Positions 55,577-64,000 of a stretch of DNA of 64,000 nucleotides are shown here, one piece after another. This stretch comes from Chrysemys picta bellii (taxonomy: Eukaryota > Chordata > Testudines > Emydidae), in NCBI RefSeq assembly GCF_011386835.1, contig NC_088801.1, positions 1 through 64,000 on the forward strand, read 5' to 3'. The notes below the pieces were generated by a model, which ran no database searches, was not told the origin of the DNA, and worked only from the letters and a program-made list of their open reading frames with translations. Position 1 is the first letter of the stretch; each line of letters begins with the position of its first letter. The position numbers were made by a program, and so were the translations under genes.

Positions 55577-58500
55577 CTACGCTTGCAGCATGGTTCCTGT
55601 ATGTCTCAAGTGATCTTGCCCAGAGTTAAAGAACACTGCTACTTTATCTATACAAACTCTGGCAAATGTTTGGAACCCAATTAACATTAAATCAATGTCG
55701 ATATTAATGTTGTTCATAGTACAGGAATTTTGGCATTTAGCCGTGCAAGCAATATGGTAGTGTGCCTCAATTTCCCTTTTCATACAGCACATCAAATCTG
55801 GAATGTCTTTTCTCCTGTGAAAAGTTCCAATACTGTTTACAGGCATTAACTGAGAAACATCAGTATAACAAGGCCTTTTAACATAAAGTGTGTTCTCATG
55901 TATTCCTCTTAACAGGTTCAAGGGATTTTCCAACAGATTAGGAACATTGTACATTCTTACAGTTCTTGGTAATAGCAACACATTAGTTGCAAAATCACCA
56001 TTAGCATTAACAACAAATCCATTGCAAGTGTCCATCTACAATCATGGTTGTCATGCCACACCTTTGGCTCAATACCATTGGAGTTTGGGTATTTTAGGGT
56101 TAACCTGTTGCTTCCCTTTGCAAAATTCAGTTTTCTCTTTCCTCCTTGTCCTGCAGGATCAAACCCTGATTTTTCTTGCTTACCAGAATTCACTGGCTGA
56201 TGGGGTGGGCTCTCTGTGCTAACAGCTATTAGCAAGTCCTTCCTCTCCCAGCCAGACAAGTAATTTGCATTACCACAGACAGGAGCCAGTCCACCAGTTT
56301 TCATATCCTTAACTGCTATCATTTCCAAGGCTGGACTCTGTCTTAAAGAGATACCACACAAATCCAAAGAGTCTGAGGGTGAGAGTTTGCTTGCTCTCCC
56401 CTGCATCCTCAAGCATTTAGCCATAAAACTGTTCTGCTTTGAAACACCAGTAACCAAATCTGTCCTCAGACCCTGAAGCACAGACTGCTCACTTAAAGAA
56501 TTAGCATGGAGACAGTCCTGTTCCAACACCATTGTCTCCCCAACAAGCTGGCCACACACAGCCACTCGGTTATAGGGCTGCTCAACTTTCTTAACAGCTC
56601 TTACTCCATCTGAGACCTTCTCAAAGCTACCCACACTGGATCTTTCGACAGGAAAGTCAGTGGATCCATTCACAACAGACAATTTCTGGCTGTTAGGAAC
56701 CGAAACTTCCTTGATTAAATCACTCTCACACCCTTCAGTTGCAGGGAACTGCTTGCACAAATTACCATGAGGATTCCTTTCCCCAGGAGCTTTTCTAAGC
56801 AGCAAATCACCCCTCACAGAAATTCTGTCATTACCCTCTTTACCCAGGGCTTTCTCTAAAGGAACACTTCCCTGAGCAACAACAGACTCTGTCTGGGTCT
56901 TACTCACATTCATGATCACCTTTGGCCCATCTGGTGGATTTCTACTCAATCCCCTTTCAGGCAAACCCATAGACTCATTAGATAAAAGGTTAGAAGCCTT
57001 CTCCTTCCCTTTGCCACACACAAGCTCAGGAATCTTTTCCTTCTTGCTACAAGTTGTCAAACTGTTAGTGGGTAACACAATCAGATCACCTTCATGCTCT
57101 CCTTGTGCCCTGGCTAGGGTATTACCCTGATTAGACAGAGTTGCTACACCCTTTTCCAGCCACACACTAGCAATAGGCAAAATACAGCACCAGAATTGTC
57201 TGGTCTCTGGGACTTTGCTAAGACACTAACTGGATGCAACCTAGTTCCAGTGCCATTCTCCCCAGCAGACACAGACTTAGGACCATTCCCCTCCTGGGCT
57301 TTAGTTGAATCCAGAACCAACTCTGAGACAACTGCGCTATTCTCAACCATCGCCGGCTGAAAGGCACCTTCTGTCTGCTCCACAGACAAAGAAGAGCCGG
57401 AGACACGTTCTCCTTTACCAGACACATAGCTCAGTATCTCACTTCCCTTCTCCCAGCACACAGGGCTGTTCACAGACAACTGCTTGGAGACCGAGGTAGC
57501 TTCCTCCATAGGCAAGTCAATACCCCTGACAGACCCAGGCACATTTCCTTCACTGTCACTATTCTTCGCACAGGTAACAGGTAAGGTATAAAGAAGAACA
57601 GGAGGACTTGTGGCACCTTAGAGACTAACAAATTTATTAGAGCATAAGCTTTCGTGGACTACAGCCCACTTCTTCGGATGCATATAGAGTGGAACATATA
57701 TTGAGGAGATATATATACACACACAGACAGAGAGCATAAACAGGTGGGAGTTGTCTTACCACCTCTGAGAGGCCAATTAATTAAGAGAAAACAAACTTTT
57801 GAAGTGATAATCAAGCTAGCTCAAACTTTTCATTATGCAAGGTAAGGTATAGTTTCAGAGTAGCAGCCGTGTTAGTGTTAGGTAAGGTATAGGGACACAC
57901 ATCTTCCACTCTCGTTGCCTTCCCAAACTGCTGACTCAACCAAGCCATCAGCTCACAAGGCTGCCTAGGCTCCTCCAAACTTTCCCTGCCTTCCTCTCCC
58001 TTGTCCCAGCACCCAGGGCTGCTCATAGACAAATACCGGGAGAGTGGGGCAGCTTCCATACCAGGCCCATTGCCACTCCCAACAGATAAACACTCTTACT
58101 ACACTGAGCCACTGCCAGCAAATCACAGTTACCCTTTTCAGGTTCACTTTTACAAGCCGTACTAGCCACCCATCCAAAATCCACCCTTTCCTTCCTCAGT
58201 TAGGGCTTTAACCTGACCATCCACTTTAATCTGCTCCTGAGAAACATTTTCCTGACCAATGAGATCTTTCTGCTCTCGATCTAACTCCAGATTCACTTCT
58301 GAGACATTAGACAGACATTCAGAAACTTCATTCCCAGACAAACTGCTATTTCCCACCAGGTGAGAATCCCCCTCTCCCTGGTCATAGCATAATGGGCTAA
58401 ATATAGAAAACTGCTTAGAGTTATATAGCATACCAACATTGTTATAAACTGGACTTCCAAGAGGATACAATTTCTGCTGTTCTTCCATTGCTTTTTTGAC

Positions 58501-58592
58501 TTGGAGCTGAAGTCTGGCTGTCTCCTGTTGCATCTGGTGAATCCTTTCCTCTCTTTTAGCAGCTTCTTTCTTTCATCAGCCTCCTTCTCCAT
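55577..58592 (-). pseudogene. Gypsy-type element spacer/polyprotein remnant
   Basis: A series of minus-strand open frames (57180-55957 of 407 aa, 57542-57144, 58059-57811, 58533-58162) is rich in Ser, Val, Glu and Leu with recurring CWEKG/CWDKG-like Cys-Trp-x-Lys-Gly motifs. They form one long sequence broken by shifts, a PLE insertion and a SINE. No protease, RT or integrase motif is visible. The link to gag at 58765-59046 rests on shared strand and continuity. Confidence 0.55.
57590..57860 (-). mobile_element. PLE tail inserted in the gypsy-type remnant
   Basis: aagaacaggaggacttgtgg to gataatcaagctagctcaaa matches the tail at 47478-47710. The sequence aggtaaggtata occurs before it, after it and after a second tiny PLE end (gtttcagagtagcagccgtg), indicating repeated target duplication. 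Confidence 0.88.
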
Positions 58593-58780
58593 AGAATCAT
58601 AGATTATAAGGGTTGGAAGGGACCTCAGGAGATCATCTAGTCCAACCCCCTGCTCAGAGGAGGACCAATCCCCAGACAGATTTTTGCCCTAAATCCCTAA
58701 ATGGCCCCCTCAAGGATTGAACTCGTAACCCTGGGTTTAGCAGGCCAATGCTCAAACCACTGAGCTATCCCTCCCCCCAA
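58588..58780 (-). mobile_element. tRNA-derived SINE with CR1-like tail (cryptodiran type)
   Basis: On the minus strand the head has an A box (tagctcagtggtttgagca) and a B box (ggttacgagttcaatcc), and the tail is CR1-like (ctgaggtcccttccaaccct, ending ttctatg). This structure matches turtle polymerase III SINEs. It interrupts a gag-like frame. Confidence 0.9.
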
Positions 58781-59046
58781 AGTTGGGCTAAGGCTTGCTT
58801 CTCTCTCATTCGAACTTCTGCCAGTTTCTGTTCATGCTCAAGTTGCAGTTTACTTGCTGCCTTTTGCATTCCAGTTGCTTCTGTAGCCTCAGGTAAGGGC
58901 TGTGCTCTTGCCCCCTGATCACTGGCCATTAACAGATCTCTCAGTTCTTCATTTGTAGCTTTCTTTCTAAAGCTTATCTCCTTTTCTGAACACAAATCTT
59001 CCAGGGCTTTTTTGTCAACACCCTCATATGCTCTTTGCTCATCCAT
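58765..59046 (-). CDS. Gag-like N-terminal fragment of LTR element
   Basis: This is a 93-codon frame starting at an ATG 119 bp from the LTR edge. It has MDEQRAYEGVDKKALEDLCS, then a KKATNEELRDLLMASDQ SAP-like helix pair and a coiled-coil-like EHEQKLAEVRMREKQALAQL. It is cut by the SINE at 58780. Family assignment is by position and style. Confidence 0.6.
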   Translation of the reverse strand: MDEQRAYEGVDKKALEDLCSEKEISFRKKATNEELRDLLMASDQGARAQPLPEATEATGMQKAASKLQLEHEQKLAEVRMREKQALAQLWGEG

Positions 59047-59164
59047 TGCAACTGTTCTTTAACCAACCAAACTCTCAATCCCAAATTTCAAATTTGGATA
59101 GCATGGGGTTCTGACCCAAAGCTTAATTGAGCTGGTTTTATGGACGCTTGCACGACTACGCCAC

Positions 59165-59515
59165 TGTGACGGTGCTGCCCATGGGAGCCAGCTGAGGTCA
59201 CTCAATCAGGGTGAACTGCAAACAAAATGGGGCAGACAAACCCCCAACGCTGGTGGTTATTCCAATACTTAGATTTACCAACCAGCACAGAACAGCTTCT
59301 GTATCACCTCACTGGTTACTCAGACGTCCAAACAACGCAGTTCCCTTAACGTGCCCAGCCTCAGGCCTCCGTCCAGACACACCTGTCAGATATGATGATG
59401 ATTACTGAGAATCTGATCTCGTCATATAAAAGAAAAGGTTCTTCCAACCCCAAAGGATCAGCCACACACACAGGTTCAATTATAACTTAGATCTTACCCA
59501 AAATACACGCTTATT
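59165..59515 (-). mobile_element. LTR fragment (5' side of the minus-strand element)
   Basis: It begins tgtgacggtgctgcccatgg and matches 24470-24790. It is cut at about 59515, where the duplicated ASIC4 3' region begins. Confidence 0.7.
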
Positions 59516-60159
59516 GGCCCAGGCTGCAGGGCCTGAGCTCAGGTGCCCGCACTGCCAGCCACTGCCTGTGTCACCCGACAAACCCACCGACCCCAGGCAG
59601 GCACCCGCCAGCCCCTCCCCAGGGAGCTCCCACTGCCTGCGCCGGCTGGCCGGGGCCCTGGGGTGCTGCTGGGTGGGGGGGGTGGGCAGGGCACAGCCCC
59701 GAGGGGGCACCAGGTGTGAGGGGGCAGCACCCAGCCCCGAGGGGTCACCGCGGCAGCAGGGTCCTGGCCGGGGGGAGAGGGGCCCGCGCCTGGTGCTGTA
59801 GTTACAGTTTCTGCTCCCGGGGTAACGGGCCGGCAGCAGGACGTGGCTGGGGGCTGAGGGGGGTGTCGCCGTGTGAGCATTGGGCAAGGGAGGGACGGCC
59901 CCTTCCTACCCCTGCAGGGGCTCTTAGCCCTTCAGCACCTTCGCGTTCAGCCCTGGGCCCAGCCTATGTTCCCTTACCCACCCCCAGCTGCAGGGAGTGG
60001 GGAGGGGAGGGGCGGTGATGGGGGAAGGGCCCCCCCTTGACCAGACTCCTGCCCCCTCCCCATGAGCCCAGGGCTCAGAACAGGCCACAGGCTGGGCACA
60101 GACTGAGCTCCTGGGAGCGTCCGGACCCCCTCAGGCCGCGTCCCGGCGTCTGCACGGCC

Positions 60160-61290
60160 ACGGGCTCCCCGGGGGCCTGGACAGACAGACGCGCCCGGCC
60201 ACGGGCTCCCCGGGGGCCTGGACAGACAGACGCGCCCGGCCACATGCTCCCTGGGGGGCTGGACAGACAGACACACACAGCCACGCGCTCCCTGGGGGCC
60301 TGGACAGACAGACGCGCCCGGCCATGGGCTCCCTGGGGGGCTGGACAGACAGACGCGCACGGCCACGCGCTCCCCGGGGGGCTGGACAGACAGACGCGCA
60401 CGGCCACGCGCTCCCCGGGGGGCTGGACAGACAGACACACACAGCCACGCGCTCCCTGGGGGCCTGGACAGACAGACGCGCACGGCCACGGGCTCCCCGG
60501 GGGCCTGGACAGACAGACGCGCACGGCCACGGGCTCCCCGGGGGCCTGGACAGACAGACGCGCACGGCCACGCGCTCCCCGGGGGGCTGGACAGACAGAC
60601 GCGCACGGCCACGCGCTCCCCGGGGGGCTGGACAGACAGACACACACAGGGCCGGCTCCAGGCACCAGGCACCCAAGCACATGCTTGGGGCGGCACCTGG
60701 TAAGGGGCGGCGGGGGGAGCGCGGCGCGGCATTCTGTGGGGGGCGGGGTGCTCCGGCGGCGTGGCGCTGGGGGGGCGGGGCCCCGGTTGTGCAGGGCTCG
60801 GCGAGGGGGCGGCGCAGGCGCGGCGCTGGAGGGGGGTTCCAGTGGCGCTCGGCAGGGGGCGGGGGCGGGCTCCGGCGGCTCGGCGCTCGGGGGGGGGTTC
60901 CGGCGCTCGGCAGGGGGCGGCGCTTTTTTTTGCTGCTTGGGGCAGCAAAAAAGCTAGAGCCGGCCCTGGACACACACGGCCACATGCTCCCTGGGGGGTG
61001 GACAGACAGACACAGCTATGTGCTCCCTGTTGGGCTGGACAGACAGACACGGGGCGACGTGCTCCTTGGGGGGCTGGACAGACGCGCACGGCCACATGCT
61101 CCCTGTGGGGCTGGACAGACAGACACCTGCAGCCATGCGTTCGCTCCCCCAGGGGCTGGACAGACAGACACACACGCCACGTGCTCCCCGGGGGGCTGGA
61201 CGGACAGACGCGCACGGCCCCGCGCTCCCTGGGTGGCTGGCCAGACAGACGCGCATGGCCATGGGCTCCCTGGGGGGGCTGGACGGACAG
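60160..61290. repeat. Expanded 41-bp minisatellite in the duplicate
   Basis: About a dozen ggctggacagacagacgcgc / acggccacgcgctccc units precede the MITE. More divergent units (ggacagacagacacagctatg, gacacctgcagccatgcg) follow it. The ancestral copy has about seven. Confidence 0.9.
60647..60968. mobile_element. hAT-like MITE (322 bp) inside the minisatellite
   Basis: The ends CAGGGCCGGCTC and GAGCCGGCCCTG are perfect 12-bp inverted repeats. The flanks gacacaca at 60639-60646 and 60969-60976 are identical 8-bp duplications. Confidence 0.92.
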
Positions 61291-62430
61291 ACACGGGGCA
61301 ATGGGCACCCCAGGACGCGCACACACAGCGCTGTGCACCCGGCTGTGCGAGGGCCACGCTGACAGACCTGCATGAGGCCTGGATTCGTGGGCCCACAGTG
61401 CCATGAACCTGCACACGGCACAGTCCTGGGGCTCAGGGAATGTGCCCCCGGGCGCCCTGGGAACGGCCTCACAGGAGTGCCCCCAAGGGGGTGCGCACTC
61501 AGACAGCCACGTGCCCATGTGGGCACCCGGCCGGCCCACGCCCCAGGGCCCTGCAGCCACAGGCTGCCTGTGTTGTGCTCTTGGCTGCACCCAGCGCTCG
61601 CATGATTGGCTGTGTCAGAGCTGAGCTGGGCACAAGCCTGGCAAGGGGGTGTCTGGGTGCAGGGGGACAGACCCCCCCCCCATGGGAACAACAAGCTGGC
61701 AAGCAGGACAGGAGGCTGAGCTCCCCCATGCTACAGCCCCGGTGTGTGCCCGGTCACATGTCCCTGCCACTCACACAGCCACGTGGTCCCTGGGGATGGA
61801 CAGACAGACAAAGACGCATGCTATCCCTGGGGGAGGAACAGACAGACATACATAACCATGTAGACTCTGGGGGCTAGACAGAGAGACACACACGGCCACG
61901 TGGTCCCTGGGGCGGATGGACAGACAGACGCACACAACCCTGGTGCCCGTGAGGGGCGAGGTCCCAGGGGAGGGGCGCAGTCACCCCATTGTTCTGCTGA
62001 ATGTCAGAGACACGAGTCACCATTTTATAAATGTACAAACTGCTCCGTAATAAAGTGGTGTCCTGCCGCGGAGCTGGGCTGGCCGCGAGGGCAGCACCCC
62101 GATGGCACTGGGGATGATCCAGGCGCCCGTAGAGCCTGGGGCGAGGGGGCGACCGATGCCCCAGCGCCCATCAGGGCCCTGCCCCATGTGCAGGCTGCCT
62201 GCTGCTGCAGCCGCTCCCACCCAGAGCCAGCAGCTCCCTGCCCATTCCCCGCCCCACGCTCCACCCCAGGACAGCCGGCTCCAGCTGGGTGGGAGAGAAC
62301 CCCACCCCCCACATCAGGAGAGCAGCCCCTGCCCAGACTGGGGCATGTGGGGGGGTGTCAGGTTCCTGGGGGGTGCACCAGGGACCCCACGCTGCCAGGC
62401 CGGGTTTGCCTGGACAAAAGAATGTGGGGG

Positions 62431-62889
62431 TGTCACAGAGTGTGGGGGAGTCATGGCCCCGCACCCCCACTTCCTGCGATTCCCCAGGACTCTCAGCCAG
62501 ACAGTAACACAGAAGGTTTATTAGATGACAGGAACACAGTCCCAAGCAGAGCGTGTAGGTACAACCAGGACCCCTCAGCCAGGTCCCTCTGTGGGGCAAG
62601 GATCTTAGACCCCAGACTTGGGGTTCCCTGCCTCTTCCCAGCCAGCCCAAAACTGAAACCAAAAACCCCTACAGCCGGCTCCCTCCCTCCTTCTCTCCCC
62701 TTCTCCCTTTGTCCAGTTTCCCAGGCAAAGGTGTCAACTCGCCCCACCACCCTCCTGGCTCAGGTTACAGGCTCAGGTATTGTCCCTCACCTAAAGTCAT
62801 CCCCTGCTCTCCCAGCCCCCATGCAGACAGTCCCAGTAAAACTAACCGACATTCCCAGGTCAGTCCGCCCTGCTCCCTGCTCTGTCACA
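62431..62889 (-). mobile_element. 3' LTR of a minus-strand gypsy element
   Basis: On the minus strand it starts TGTGACAGAGCAGGG and ends CACTCTGTGACA. It has a poly(A)-signal-like TAATAAACC (ggtttatta at 62514-62522). The adjacent polypurine tract sets the boundary. Confidence 0.8.
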
Positions 62890-62904
62890 TCTCTCCCCCC
62901 TTTG
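62890..62904 (-). promoter_or_regulatory. Polypurine tract of the gypsy element
   Basis: Minus-strand caaaggggggagaga directly abuts the LTR TGTGACA, as expected for the plus-strand primer of LTR elements. Confidence 0.75.
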
Positions 62905-62939
62905 AGACTGAACTGAGCGGGGTCACTCTGACCAGTGAC

Positions 62940-63590
62940 CTGGGGAAGTTCAGGGCCCCCTCTCCGGGACAACGTGTCCGCTATCAGGTTGTCACTTCCC
63001 TTCACATGGACCACGTCCATGTCATAATCCTGCAGGAGCAGGCTCCACTCAGGAGCTTGGCGTTGGCTCCTTTCATCTGGTGCAGCCAGGTCAGGGGAGA
63101 GTGGTCGGTGTGCACGGTGAAGTGTCGCCCAAAGAGATATGGCTCTAGTTTCTTGAGGGCCCACACCATGGCCAGGCATTCCTTCTCGATGGCCGCGTAG
63201 TTCTGCTCCCGGGGTAGCAACTTCTTGCTCAGGTACACGATGGGTTGTCTCTCCCCCTTTTCATCCTCCTGCATTAACACCGCCCCCAGTCCCATGTCAG
63301 AGGCGTCGGTGAACACCATAAAGGGCTTGTCAAAGTCTGGGTTTGCCAGAACTGGGCCACTGACCAGAGCCTCCTTCAGCGCCCGGAGAGCCTCCTGGCA
63401 CTCCTCGGTCTAGACCACCTTGTCTGGCTTCCCCTTCTTGCACAGCCCAGTGATGGGGGCGGCTATGGAGCTAAAGTGGGGCACGAACCTTCGATAGTAC
63501 CCCGCCATCCCAATAAAGGCTTGGACCTGCTTTTTGGTTTGTGGAGCGGGCAAGTCTCTGATCACCTCCACTTTGGCTGGTTCCGGCTTT
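62940..63590 (-). pseudogene. Gypsy pol remnant: end of RT and RNase H
   Basis: From about 63590 leftwards on the minus strand come the RT end (AGYYRRFVPHF), an in-frame TAG near 63410, then the RNase H domain: FTDASDMGLGAVLMQ, KECLAMVWALKKLEPYLFGR, HTDHSPLTWL and, in another frame, VHVKGSDNLIADTLSRRG. A frame break lies between 63050 and 63010. No integrase follows; the polypurine tract and LTR come directly after. Confidence 0.88.
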
Positions 63591-63963
63591 AGGCAGCCTC
63601 AGGTCGGATGGCGTATCCCTCCATGCGGACGGCTAGTTGCAGATATGAGATCTCAGGGGTTTTATCCTGACTCCAGAACCTTTCCCGGTACATCTCAGGA
63701 GTCAGCCCAAACTCACATAGCAGGGCCTTTTTGAATAGTTCGTAGTCCCCTCTCTCTGCCCCTTCCAGTTGGCGGTACAATGCCACGGCTTTGGGGTCCA
63801 GTAAGGGGGTGAGAACCCGGAGTCTGTCCACAGGATCAACCTGGTGCAGCTCGCAGGCCGTCTCAAAAGCATCCAGGAAGTCATCCATGTCCTCCCCCTC
63901 CTTACGTGGGGCCAGGATGCACTTATCAAAGGTCAGTGCAGTCCTGGGTCCCCCCTCACTCAC
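63589..63963 (-). pseudogene. Gypsy gag capsid fragment
   Basis: This is an open minus-strand frame with DDFLDAFETACELHQVD, LLDPKAVALYRQL and GDYELFKKALLCEFGLTPEMYRERF, a capsid/SCAN-like fold of gypsy gag. It runs off the window edge side and joins the RT end directly at about 63590, so nucleocapsid, protease and most of RT are deleted. Confidence 0.85.
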
Positions 63964-64000
63964 CGCAGCCGAGGGCTCGCTGCACCTCAGCCTCGCCAGC

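Larger units (their letters stand above)
59516..62430 (+). repeat. Segmental duplication of the ASIC4 3'-UTR/downstream region (14230-16235)
   Basis: Long near-identical blocks include the stretch at 59760-60010 versus 14450-14700, 61320-61780 versus 15140-15590, and 61960-62400 versus 15740-16220. The AATAAA hexamer is kept at 62049. The copy contains no ASIC4 coding exon. It is longer (2.9 versus 2.0 kb) because the 41-bp array expanded and a MITE inserted. Both ends abut LTRs. Confidence 0.95.

Noticed and set aside
58660..58780. Possible tRNA gene (good A and B boxes)
   Set aside because: It is fused to a CR1-like tail and lies in a retroelement, so it is a SINE head.
59974..61590. 538-codon minus-strand frame with repeated SVQPPGE-like units
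   Set aside because: It is antisense to the 41-bp minisatellite. The peptide cycles through three phases because 41 is not a multiple of 3.

Overview
The window is vertebrate nuclear DNA, most likely from a turtle. It has exon-intron genes with GT-AG junctions, CR1 LINEs, several Penelope-like elements (PLEs) with GIY-YIG endonuclease, a tRNA/CR1-tailed SINE like those of cryptodiran turtles, many gypsy-type LTRs and hAT-like MITEs. The species assignment is inference from repeat content and was not checked against a database.

Region 1 (1-16 kb, very GC-rich, + strand) holds the 3' part of an acid-sensing ion channel gene, best matched to ASIC4. Eight exons run from the extracellular domain through TM2 to the stop at 12951, followed by a long 3' UTR with AATAAA at 15825. 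Its introns carry minisatellites. Two of these start exactly at ASIC4 splice donors and repeat the donor, one of them together with about 43 bp of coding exon. Two exons each lack one base relative to the expected reading frame.

Region 2 (16-29 kb) has no gene I can support. It is a patchwork of LTR fragments, a CR1 with three nested insertions, PLE tails and microsatellites.

Region 3 (29.3-53.2 kb, + strand) contains the most interesting locus. A compact promoter (kappaB site, triple-GAAA ISRE, CRE, TATA) precedes a non-coding exon. A second exon encodes an M35 (deuterolysin/aspzincin-type) metallopeptidase domain. After a 15.5-kb transposon-filled intron, a third exon, spliced in frame, encodes an apolipoprotein-L-like domain. 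The conceptual product is 431 aa: a probable interferon/NF-kappaB-inducible peptidase-ApoL fusion. The large intron contains a nearly intact PLE RT-endonuclease frame, degraded CR1, nested solo LTRs and hAT-like MITEs with exact 8-bp target duplications.

Region 4 (54-64 kb) holds a degraded minus-strand gypsy-type element (gag-like and spacer sequence) interrupted by a PLE tail and a SINE. Next comes a 2.9-kb second copy of the ASIC4 3'-UTR/downstream region (expanded 41-bp minisatellite plus a hAT MITE), then a second, internally deleted minus-strand gypsy element that runs off the window.
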